From Mortierella alpina (Eukaryota; Mortierellomycota; Mortierellomycetes; Mortierellales; Mortierellaceae): a stretch of 64,000 bases of DNA. The translations under genes and the position numbers were made by a program. The DNA lies in the NCBI GenBank assembly GCA_029449245.1, contig JANATF010000004.1, positions 2,108,001-2,172,000 on the forward strand. The letters run 5' to 3'. Positions 10,429 through 20,728 of this stretch are shown here, in pieces; the stretch's first letter is position 1, and every line of letters starts with the position of its first letter. The notes under the pieces were generated by a model. The model was given only the letters and a program-made list of their open reading frames with translations. It ran no database searches and had not been told where the DNA came from.

Positions 10429-12741
10429 ATGTACCCGACAATAGCGCACTCGCATCAGGACCTGCAGTACCCGTCCCAGCAGCAGCAACCGTACCCTTAC
10501 CATCCTACCCCGCCATACTACGACCACACCGAGATCTCTCGCGAGTGCGCCAAGGGCGTCGCCTCGCACCACCAGCAGCACCACCACCACCACACTTCCA
10601 AATACCTCGCGACTCCCTCCAACTCGGCTCCGCGCTATAACCAGACTGCCATCTCCGAATCTGCACATTTGCCACCGCATCCACAACCACAGCAGCACTA
10701 CTATGACCAGAGCCACCATTCCCAGCAGCAGTCCCCCAGGCCTTTGGTGATTGACACAAAGATACTGGCACCGTCCGCCCAGGCTCCGAACTCTTTATCA
10801 ATGCAGCCTTCGCCACTTTCCAGTCGAAAGCAGCAGCAGCAGACAGTATCGCAGCTCGCGGACTTTGCCGCCCACATGGTCTGTTACCTTCTTTACGGCC
10901 AACCCGCAAGCAGACCTCATGGACGCAGCGTTAACCCTGGCGTCGGCACTCCACCATCCTCAATCCCTTCCTCACCTTTGACCAGCCAAGGCGGCCAGAA
11001 AGCGCCAGCATGCCCCTGCGAGACTTGCAGTCAGATGGATGTCTATCCAGAATCTCGGCCAGCGCTCTCGTCCGTCTACCCAAGTTGGCCGCAACAGCCC
11101 TCCTTGAGCCGACCAACACACCGCAGGGTTACATCCGAGTCGGATATTGTGCAGCCAAAGCCAATGTTCCGGAAGTTCTGCCTGGATGTGCTGAGCGCTA
11201 CCCTTCTCTCGCCCAGTGTCATCCTTCTATCGCTCAAGTATATCCAGCAACTGATGATCAACTTGAAGGAATCCAACAAGATTGTCAACACGGGCGATGG
11301 AGCCGAGTACCGCTTCTTCACTGGAGCTCTGATTCTTGCAAACAAGTTTCTGGACGATAACACCTTTACGAACAAGACATGGGCTGATATCACAGGCATG
11401 AAGATCAAGGATGTGAACCACCTCGAGATGCAGTTCTTGAACGGGATCGACTTCAGGCTCTTCACCAGTCCTGCTCACTACTCGGAGTGGCTCGCCAATT
11501 TGACCCAGTTTACAGGAGCGTACATGCCCTCGCAGCATCTGGTTGCATGTCAACAGCAGACTTCAGCAGCTCAGTCCCCTATCTCTCCAATGGAGGACAC
11601 AGGCTTGACTGTTGGCATGCCTTCAGCTACTACGCGGCAGCTGGTGCTGTCCGGGGCGGGAATTTATAGTGGCCAACCCTCAGCACCCACGGCACTGTCT
11701 ATGGCCTCAATCTCCAGCTACATCGACTCTGTGAAGCATCTCCAACAGAAACCTTTCTCCGGAGGACGGTATCAGCGGAACCCAACTTCGTCACATCACC
11801 ACCCCACCCAGCCGCCTCTCGGCTCTGTCTGTAACCCGCCCCAGCAGCAATACATGGCTATACAGCAGCAGTCGGTCGGCGGAGTCTCATACAATAGGCA
11901 ATCGACGTCGTTCTCATCCTCACCTTCGACCCTTACCTATGCTCACCATCAGCGACTGCCTGAGCCAATTCAACGCAAACGCTCTGCCAACATCGCCTTT
12001 GACGACACACTGGATTGTTCCCCTCGCAGTGAGTCTGTACTTTTGCCCCATGCTGCAAGAACCCCCGTACCCATCCCGACCCACAAGCGATACTCTTCCT
12101 CATCTTCCATGTCGAGTTTAACCGGGCTCAACTCTACTCAGGACATGTTTCATGACGACCAGTCACCCATGCTGCAGCCCCATCAGCGAAATCACCATCG
12201 GCATCAGCGTTCCATGGAACTGTCCCAGCGTTCCAGCAGTGGTGCGCTGTCGACCTCCTTCAGAGCTCAGCATCAGCGTAGCGCTTCTGGCAGCTACTTC
12301 ATGAACGGCTCAGGAACGGCGATGTCTTCCTGCAGGGATCGCTGCCAAGTTGCAATGTCGGCGCCCAACTCCTTCAAGCAGTCAGGTGCTATCCATCCGC
12401 TAGAGGAGATACACGGACAATGCTGTCATCAAGAGTCGCGCTCTGCCACCTTCACTACCTCCCAATCCATGCAACGAACAGTGCATCCCCTCGATGCTCA
12501 CTCAGGCGCCCCTCGGTATCCAGTCGATAAAAACATGTCGCCTTGCCACTCGATGGGATGCGGAGCCAGTTCAAGCTCATGCACGACTTTTGAGATGGAT
12601 CCTCGTCTCTGGGGTCCTCTCGATAGTCTTTCACTCTACGCGATCACAACGCAGGCAGCCAAGCGGATCGTGGCCCAAGGCAAAGCTCTATCGGCATCTG
12701 CTAACGGTCTGCATATGTTTTACCCTACGACCCTGGCCTAA
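10429..12741 (+). CDS. Clg1-like Pho85-type cyclin with long disordered flanks
   Basis: A single-exon 770-residue protein. Cyclin homology begins at residue 142 (QLADFAAHMVCYL), is broken by about 85 Pro/Ser-rich residues, and resumes at 246 (MFRKFCLDVLSAT) through SVILLSLKYIQ, ANKFLDDNTFTNKTWADI and EMQFLNGIDFRL to about 360. The KFLDDNT-TNKTW block is what I remember of the fungal Clg1/Pcl group, which bind Pho85-like kinases and steer them in nutrient and autophagy signalling. The N-terminus is His/Gln/Pro-rich. The C-terminal 400 residues are Ser/Gln/His-rich with many SP/TP sites, which suggests phosphorylation. The first ATG after the CT-rich leader is used. Family-level call is firm; orthology to Clg1 rather than another Pcl is inference. 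Confidence 0.85.
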   Translation: MYPTIAHSHQDLQYPSQQQQPYPYHPTPPYYDHTEISRECAKGVASHHQQHHHHHTSKYLATPSNSAPRYNQTAISESAHLPPHPQPQQHYYDQSHHSQQQSPRPLVIDTKILAPSAQAPNSLSMQPSPLSSRKQQQQTVSQLADFAAHMVCYLLYGQPASRPHGRSVNPGVGTPPSSIPSSPLTSQGGQKAPACPCETCSQMDVYPESRPALSSVYPSWPQQPSLSRPTHRRVTSESDIVQPKPMFRKFCLDVLSATLLSPSVILLSLKYIQQLMINLKESNKIVNTGDGAEYRFFTGALILANKFLDDNTFTNKTWADITGMKIKDVNHLEMQFLNGIDFRLFTSPAHYSEWLANLTQFTGAYMPSQHLVACQQQTSAAQSPISPMEDTGLTVGMPSATTRQLVLSGAGIYSGQPSAPTALSMASISSYIDSVKHLQQKPFSGGRYQRNPTSSHHHPTQPPLGSVCNPPQQQYMAIQQQSVGGVSYNRQSTSFSSSPSTLTYAHHQRLPEPIQRKRSANIAFDDTLDCSPRSESVLLPHAARTPVPIPTHKRYSSSSSMSSLTGLNSTQDMFHDDQSPMLQPHQRNHHRHQRSMELSQRSSSGALSTSFRAQHQRSASGSYFMNGSGTAMSSCRDRCQVAMSAPNSFKQSGAIHPLEEIHGQCCHQESRSATFTTSQSMQRTVHPLDAHSGAPRYPVDKNMSPCHSMGCGASSSSCTTFEMDPRLWGPLDSLSLYAITTQAAKRIVAQGKALSASANGLHMFYPTTLA

Positions 12742-13085
12742 CTGTGGTTCGTAACACAGTGCGCCACTCTCTCCATTGTATTATTTTTCTTGCATTTCTT
12801 TTCTGTATTTATACACTCATGTAGCCATATGTAGCCATGGTTCTATTCAATTATGATTTGTTCAAAAAAATAATTGATGACAGTCTTTTACTCCCAACAG
12901 CTTCATAAGTGTTTGTGGAGCGTAAATTGATGACAGTCTTTTAATCCCAACAGCTTCATAAGTGTTGTGGAGCGTAAAATATTAGCACTTGATTCATCTA
13001 AGCCTTGCAGGCTTGCAGGTATCTCCATTTACGGGTGATCCCTCAACGCATCGGTTTCGATGGCGAGGGTAAAATTACTGTAATC
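12742..13085. other. 3' flank of the cyclin gene
   Basis: AT-rich 3' untranslated or intergenic sequence containing the two-copy tandem repeat listed separately. No gene seen. Confidence 0.6.
12872..12976. repeat. two-copy tandem repeat, 53 and 52 bp
   Basis: Unit 1 (12872-12924) and unit 2 (12925-12976) both begin AATTGATGACAGTCTTTTA and end GTGGAGCGTA. They differ by one C/A substitution and one missing T. The near identity implies a recent local duplication in the 3' flank of the cyclin gene. Confidence 0.9.
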
Positions 13086-16000
13086 TTAAACCGATAGGGC
13101 AAAGGCCGGAGACTCTTCATTTGCCGGAGCAGGCATCTTTTTTCTCCGCGATCTTGGGCGGCTGAACGAGACGGGCTCATGGGTCAGAGACAGACCCGCT
13201 GGGCTTGGCCTTGGTGTTGTCGCTTTGAGCATCCGATGATACGCGTAGAGTCTTTCCTTCAGCTCAAGGAGATGCTTCTCTTTTTTGGCGAGCAATTTTC
13301 CGTGGCCCTCGACTTTTTCCTGGCAGACATTAACTCTCCATAGCCTGTCTTCCACTCTTCCGAAGCACCGGCTCTAGAATTCACTCGTTCAATTTCCTGG
13401 TCGTCGCTGCTTCTAAAATGTCCAGTGTCGTCGAGCTTGACTTGAAGTCGCTCTCAGCCAAAGTTTTCTCTTTGGGAATGACCTCTATCTCCTGCTCCAC
13501 GTTGCTTTTTGTCAGATTGGTATCCGCAGCAACTTTCCAGTCAATGACATCAAGGAATTTCTGCGCCCTGGATTTGGTTTTTTTTGCGCAAATCAACATA
13601 GTCACGTACTGGGTTACCACTGTCGATCGTTCCCAGGTGGTATTAAGTCTTCTTCAAGGCGTAAGGTTAGATGGTCCACACACTGCAGTCTGCTCAAAGC
13701 AAAATGAAGGACAGGAACGAAAGAGTGAGCGACCATCCCTACTGCATGTACGAAAACGTTGCCGACTGTCATCATTCGTTACCTTGGCATATCTGAACTT
13801 GATCCCGTTTCTCCGACATTGCTCCTCGATATGCTCCAAGTTGTAAAAACTCCCAAATATCTGGCGCTTGTTATCCTCATTATTGATGTTAGTGCAACTG
13901 CTCATGATGTGACCCTTGTCGTCCAGCACATCAAAATGACCAGGATCCGCAGCACATCACAGCAGAAAAAAAAACGGCGGTCGTAACATGACAGCGTGCA
14001 GGGAGGAGTCAAGGACATCCGGTGTCCATTCACGGCACTTTTTGGACTCTCCTGTTGTCCATGGCAAACTGTCGGTTATGAGCACTGTCGGGGCACAGAG
14101 TATGGGGTCCTTTGGCACTGTCCGCTCATGTTCCTCGGGCAATAAGGTCGCAGCTGATTGACCAAACGCGCCACCGTCTCGAGCTCATTGTATGTGAAGT
14201 GAGTGGGGTCATCCAAGGACTTTGAGACCCAATTAGCATCAACCGGGCTCGTGATGGCGTCTGGGTACAGTAGCATTCTTCATAGCAGCTTTCAAAGGAC
14301 TAATCCTCTCTATTGGCGTTTCTGTGGTAATCCCTATAGCGAAAGATCAACCTGTGGGTAAGATACTGCTCGCTTCAAAACCAAATGTTCCACAACATCC
14401 CAGGAAACAACCGCTTACGCTGCCAGCCTTTACCTCCGACATCGTTTATATTCTCGGCAATATCGACGATTCCAGCAGGGGACTTCTGAGCCCTTTTGAG
14501 TTCCTGGTGGCGGAGGGTGCTGTGCCTTGCCATCCAAAGGGTCGAGGATCTGTTTCACACGAGCTGGCCGACACGGAGTAATGTGTATCAGGTCGATGCA
14601 TTGAACCTTCTCGCAACAACCGGAACAGTAAGATCTGTGAGTGAGGACCATAAGGCTATGATGCAACCAGGCGAGGAGTGGCTATGCCTCTTACCGGCGT
14701 AAATCCAAGTAATCAATGTCGCATGTACTGCCTCCCTTCATAATTGAGGCCATTATCTTGCCCTCAGTATTCAAAGCGCGGGCGGGCCAGATCATCAAAA
14801 AGCGCGCCAACACGAGCCTTGTACCTTTAGGGCAGGCTCGGCCAGTGTTCTTTAATTCTTCCTTCTACAATTTCTTCGTGCCTCTCTCTGCTCAGCCCTT
14901 TCTTTCCTGATAGTCTCGGCTTGAAGACGCAAGTGCAACTTGAGGAGTAGCGAGCACAACATGTCCAGACTTTTGGTGTAAACAGTGCCTTGCCGCAGAT
15001 TTCTATCACAACAGCAAGTTGCCTTGCAGACCAAAGAACAAAGACGTATAACCGCCAGGAACTTGATATGCGTCGGGCAATGGGACCTTGTCAGCAGGGC
15101 GGCTCCAAAGTCTGTGATCGGTGCTAGTTCTCTACTGCGCTCCGGCACCTCCTGGCAAGAACTTGGACTGAAGAAATAATAGCCTTCTGAGAACATGTCA
15201 TGAATCCCCGCGTAATCGCCAGTCCTTGACTTGCTCGCAATCAGCGGCTGAAGCGCCGGCTGTATGAGGGCGATAGGAAATTCTTGGATGGCTTCATCGT
15301 CAGAACACTAATAACCTCAAACATCTCCTTGTTGAAGGCTCTAGGCCTTAGTCAGACTGGTTCATCCCAACCTCCCGTGTGACTGAGTTGCTAGCGGGAA
15401 CGGATCGATTTTTGAGTTGCGGTTCTTGGAGACTGGAGAAGTGAACTCTCGGCCATCTGAAAGCATTTTTTTGAAAGCTTGTTAGATGTACGTGTACAAT
15501 CCGTGGACGTGATCCAGTGGCAAAGTGAAGTTTGCAAATCGGGATCAGCACACTTAAAACAGTCCAAGCGGCGACAGCTCAGTCTTCATGTTCGTCGATA
15601 TATCCTGAGCGGTGCTGAGGATTGTTCTGATAGTGTTGCAGTGTTGCATCATGTCAGGCCGAAAAGCTTGGTGAAGAGGAATTGTGATCGTTCTGATGTC
15701 TTCTGTCTTCTGTCTTCTTCTGGGCATGATCTTGTGAAGAGTTTTCGTTGCCCTCCACTTTCTCCTGCGCCATCAGTGTCTGCCGAGCTTTAAGAACGCT
15801 TTCCCAGCTTGTATCAAAACAGCTCTCCGCCCACGTTTTCCATTGGCCTGTGTTTCCTTCCGCATCTGCGGCAGCGGTCCCTTTCGCCTTGGAGTGCACG
15901 ATACTTAAGAGATAGCCAAACTGACAATCATCTTCCAGCTCGTACTTCTTGCTGTGAATAAGTACAATGTGCTTCCCGGCGTCGTCTTGGCTGCGTTTGG

Positions 16001-16514
16001 CGTTGATCATGTTTCCTTGAGCGAAGTGCGGTCCTTGTCAAAGGCGGCGTCCAACTTTGACGGAGGTAGCTTTTTCCTAAGCGACTTTTTGATGCCGCTG
16101 GTGGGCGTTCTGCCGTAAGGGTATAGCAAAGGAGTGAAGACAAGCTCTGTGGCGCTATACCAGCTGTATTGTAGATCAGTATCAGCCCGCATTGCTCCAG
16201 TTCTCTGAGGGCTCTGGTTGTCTTGGCGTTCCACCTAGCCCCCTGGAGCTTCTCTATCGCCTTGGCAATGACCCGATCCAGCCCCCAGTCGTCATCGGGC
16301 GCTAGATCCTGCACTCTCTTCTAAGACCAAGTCTTCGTGAAGTGAGGTAAAGTGTGATAATGCGGGGCATACCGACACTTAACGATCCGGTGGAAGGTGT
16401 CGTACAAGCTATTTTATCTTGGCCGCCGGGATCAAAGGTATCGTTTGGACTGTGGGTGTAGGGAGAATCCATAGTGGGCGTGCATGAGAATGATGGATGG
16501 CAACAGCCGTACAT
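13086..16514 (-). pseudogene. decayed minus-strand coding region, family unknown
   Basis: Read on the minus strand, protein-like blocks follow each other in shifting frames: 16514-16330 (begins with a Pro/Ser/Thr-rich stretch), 16314-16145 (WGLDRVIAKAIEKLQGARW), 16160-16010 (ELVFTPLLYPYGRTP, SLRKKLPPSKLDAAF), 16010-15720 (HIVLIHSKKYELEDDCQFGY), 15196-14850 (basic helical end), 14276-14130 (FTYNELETVARLVNQL), 13620-13381 and 13355-13086 (KEKHLLELKERLYAYHRM). Adjacent blocks abut across a stop with a frame change at about 16008. No set of introns joins all blocks. It looks like an old, mutated gene or transposon ORF; I cannot name the family. Confidence 0.4.
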
Positions 16515-16618
16515 TTGTCGATCAAATACTTATTGCATTTAGGGGATCTAGTTCCCTTCCTTCGCGTGCTTGGAAAAAACAACGTATGTATCAAAAAAAA
16601 TCTTCAATTTGTATTTCA

Positions 16619-19600
16619 CTACGCCGTCCTTGTACTGAGCAGGCTCCGAAGTGCTGCAGGAAATTCGAGTGGCGAGGAGTCGGGAGGCGATCCTCTTCTC
16701 TTGGCATCAATCTTTTCAGCTAGACTTTCCAGACGACTGTAGAGAATTTCGGCATCCTGCAGCGTCTCCTCAAGATCTATCGTCATACTCAAATCATTGA
16801 CATACTAAACAGACGCGTCAGGCTCATGAAAGTGGTGCGCCTTGTCCAACGCGGACAAGGCAGAAATACAGAACAAAAAGCAAATGTTTCGTCAATTACC
16901 TTCAAGATTTCATCAAATCCTTGCAAGTGATCCATCATGACGTCTCTGTGCTTTTCAAGGATCGACATCGCGACAAACAGTTGGAATTGGCTGGACAAAA
17001 AGTCGGAGAATAGCACCTCCCAGAGTCTCATGATGTCCACCCACTCAAACTCGCGCTTGAACCAGATGAGAAGCCAACGGAAGCAGAAGAACAAGTTCAA
17101 CGCTTCGCATTTTTCTAAGAGTGGCAAGGCACGCATCATCAATAACAATCACATTAAAGCCTCCACAGTGCGCAGCTGCATTAACGTAAAACACGATGCA
17201 GCGGTTAATAAACTGGGTGCAATACCGAGATGCTTGTAAAGCTTTGGATCCAACACTTGAATAAGATGGCTTAGCGTCTCAAGCTGACTTTGCATCCCGA
17301 CCTGGTCACGGTAAAAGTTCTTTTTGGTCCGTTCCATGAGCCCAACAAATGCCCAAAATCCCATCACCTCATCACCCATGACAGCGAAAATCGGTGCCAG
17401 TAGATCGGACATTCCCTGGACGTAACCCTCCAGCAAGTTGGACTCGGATACTGGAGATGACTCGCCTTGGCTCTCTACGGATGATGCAGGAGTCTTGCTG
17501 GTGTCTGTTGAGGTCGATGATGGGGTTGCGGCCCATACGTTGTATGTTAGCAAAATGTCCTTGAGGAGTTCCAGATTCTCGTTCGATCCGACGCCGGTAA
17601 AGTCTCCTGAGGGATTGGGCAGGGTTTCTGAAGCGAAGAAGGATATCGTCCTATCCGTCCTGTGGACATCCTTCTCAATTCTCAGCTTCTGCTCCTGGAA
17701 CACCTCCGAGTCCTGAACTGCAACATCGTCAAACCACTGACGCTTCAGGGCATAGTATTCCTCGCTGAAAGAATCAAAACGATAGCCGGTCAGCAATTTT
17801 TTTTTTTCGATGGCATACTATCACGAATTTCGAACTTGATAAACATCACTTACGCTTTGGTGGCACGAATGACTATCCGCTCCGCCTCGGTGGAGTCCCA
17901 AGGGTAGACGCCCAAGAAGAACTTCCAGACTTCAATTCGGATATCGTGGTCGATCCCGCCGCGGAAAACTGTCTCTCGCACTTGAGCCTCGCCAACTCTC
18001 AGCCGACCCGCTTCGTCAAAGAAGGCGAACCATTCCATGGGTGAGAGCGGTGCAGTCCTGGTGTGATGAATCAAAGAGCACTCTGTCTCTAACTGTTTCA
18101 AGAGAGCGGAGCAATTCAGAATGATGCGATGCCATTAACAGCAACATTAAATAATTCAATGCTTGTACTTACGTCGAGCACATTGAAAGCACCCAGCGGT
18201 CCTTCTTCGTCTTCATGGTCGTTGATTCGACGACCATTGTGTCCGTGAGCCCTGTGTGTTCCAGAAGAAGAACCCAAATGAAGCCTTTCCAATTCACGCG
18301 TCTCTCGACGCTCCTGGTCGCCCTGGTCAGCAACGGTGGCAGCCCACTTAGCTAGATAAACACGAGCAGAGTCATAGTCATCCATGACCCTCCGCGCAGC
18401 CTCAGACTCTTGAATGCGTTGCTGCACATGTGGAGGAAGAATTTGTTTGGTGATCGGATGGTCGAGAATATTCGTCGCTGCGTCTCGGGATAACCTGGCT
18501 ACCTGCGAGAATCTCTCCAGAATATTCCAGCGGAGCTCTTTGACGGTCTAAACAATGGCGCCAAGGGGTTGAGGTTTATTAATTAGTTATCACAGCGCAT
18601 CATATCCAGGACCATATTCAGCCTGATGAATCGGATGTGTACGCAAACTGTAGGCGCGTACGTTTACAAGCGGATCTATGTTAGCATCAAAAGGCAACGG
18701 TGTCCTTGGGCGTGCGGAATGTGAATCCCCTTCCCGAGTACTTGAACTCGCAGCAGCATCCGTAGGCAATCCGTTCGCTGATCCGGGTTTCGGTCGGCCA
18801 ACACTCGTGCTTCTGCTCCTATTGCTGCTGCTGGGAGAGCGTCTCCGTCGCATGCCTTCGACAGTGATAGGCCCAATAGCTGTCGTCAATGCAGCATCAT
18901 CCACTCTTGACTGCGATGGGCCTGATGAGAGTGGGTCAGTAGACAACTGGGAAGGGGTCATCTCATTCAAAGCAGGGTAGAGCCTTTCGTCCCCTAATGC
19001 CTCCTTCGGCAACTCTTCCTGCAGAGGATGCTCAATCATTTGGTGTCGTATTTCAGGCGACGCTGCACCATGATTGACCTTGTCGTCGCGAGATGCATTG
19101 ATGAGGAATACACCTGGTTCGATCGCACTTCCCGCAACATCCACCAAATGCTCCAGACATCGCAGCATTTCCTCTCCACCCCAGGAGGGAGGTCCTTGGG
19201 CAAAAGTCTTGCCCTTGGAAGCCAGACCATCGTCGTGAAAGTAAAATGCCGGCAATGACTCGCCACCGATCAGATTGATAACGACAAACCCATGGCGATC
19301 CTTGATGCGAGGAGGATATATGAGCAGCGAGTAGATGCTCCGCAAAGTAACTGAGACGGCGTAATCAGACGGATGAAACGAGCGGCGATGTGACTCTGGA
19401 GATCTTGGGGGGGCAACGAACGTCGTGACTAGATAGATACGTGGGCGATATTAGCGACGTTTCCTTCTGACGTTCCAGGAACCGCTACAAGACGGGTACC
19501 TGACATGTCTCACACAGGGTATGGTGTTGAAATATTACCATCGTGGTCTCCTTGGCTAGATATATCGACATATGCGTCATTGTCGAGGCTGGGTATGGAA

Positions 19601-20068
19601 GCCTCTGGAGTCCAAGAAAGGATGTGCTCATAGTTTGTCTAATTATGGATAGAGACCAGAGGTGAGGAAGATGCCAAGATTTCACGTACTCGTATTTCAG
19701 CCGCCGGCAGCATCTTGGCATTTTCCCATCAGGCAAAAACATACTGTCTCGATCACAGAGAGGAACCCAGGCATGCCGTCCTTGTTGTCTGCTGTGGCCT
19801 TGACGAAGACCTTGGAACGCGTGAAAAGCAGCTTTGGCTTGCCGGCCGTGTCAGAGTGCTCCACCTATTAGACGATGGGCGAAGTCATTGTCGATAAACA
19901 ACACATGCCATCAGTTGCTGTGTCGAGTGTGAAGCGGTCTCTCACGAAGGGGCCAAGTATCTTTGCTGGTGCAGACACTTTGACCTGCAAACATCACATG
20001 GAGGCACACTATCTGCCAAGACTTGCCTCAAAGTCCTCCATCTGCGCGATCAAGGGATCGTTCTCCAT
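16619..20068 (-). CDS. GYP7: GYP7/TBC1D15-type Rab GTPase-activating protein
   Basis: Activates GTP hydrolysis by Rab proteins such as Ypt7 on endosome/vacuole membranes. Exons (minus): 20068-20027, 19864-19745, 19638-19539, 19428-18613(?), 18537(?)-18173, 18092-17854, 17764-17226, 17114-16900, 16804-16619; phases sum to 873 residues. The N-terminal Rab-binding half holds KLLFTRSKVFV, SLLIYPPRIKD and LIGGESLPAFYFHDDG; then a Ser-rich linker; then the TBC domain with VWKFFLGVYPWDS, the arginine-finger motif IEKDVHRTDR (R near 596), the glutamine-finger YVQGMSDLLAPI (Q near 677), FCFRWLLIWFKREF and YVNDLSMTIDLEE. Intron 1 uses a GC donor (GCAAGT). The 18613/18537 junction is my least certain: the simple GT-AG choice at 18593/18548 breaks frame. 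Divergent from the methyltransferase gene. Confidence 0.9.
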
Positions 20069-20683
20069 GGCAAGGTTACAGAGGAGTGGGGGGTGAGCAG
20101 TGTGGGTGAGCGGTGGGGGGGGGGGGGATAGCAGAGAGTCGGTGATGGTACACAGAAACGGTCTTGGAAGTTGGGAAGAAAGGAACAGAAAGAGCTCGGG
20201 CGAAGAGAAAGGCGGACAGAATGGAATACAATTGCATGTGGCCAAGAGTCGAAGCATGGAAAAGTGCCAAGACAGGCACTTCCCTTGCAGGCCCCCATAC
20301 CCCGTTCCATTCGCAGTCCCGTGACCATCTTTGGGCGGCACAAGGAACTCAGCCAGGTGCTGCCGCAGGGCATGGACGAGCGCCTCAACGTGAGGAGGCT
20401 ATCGGCCACCACCATCATCATCATCGTGCATCACTGGCCAGGTGGCGTCGATGAGAGACAGTTGCTTGAATGGACCAGATATGCAGTGGGACCATCGCAC
20501 CTTGAAAAACGTGGCAGCAACGTCTGAAGAAGAAGAAAAAAAGAGCACGAAAAAAAATTTGCGACACCCTCTCTTCCTCACTCTTGACACAGCTTCACAA
20601 CATCACCCACATACCAACTCCCTCCTCTCCAGCAACTGGGGTCCCAGATACCCTCGATCCCTCTCAATCAAAATATACCGCCG

Positions 20684-20690
20684 CTATAAG
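20684..20690 (+). promoter_or_regulatory. TATA-like box of the methyltransferase gene
   Basis: CTATAAG lies about 40 bp before the ATG at 20729. The 660-bp gap to GYP7 on the other strand also contains a long G run near 20110-20126. Confidence 0.35.
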
Positions 20691-20728
20691 GGCTGTCCCG
20701 CGAGCGGCACACCATTATTGAGAACGTC

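Noticed and set aside
10046-10719. Long minus-strand Arg/Glu-rich frames opposite the cyclin leader
   Set aside because: They are produced by the CT simple repeat, which stays open in every frame, and they carry no motif.
19868-19984. An extra GYP7 exon after the acceptor at 19985
   Set aside because: It runs into a stop (TAA) before a usable donor, and direct splicing to 19864 keeps phase.
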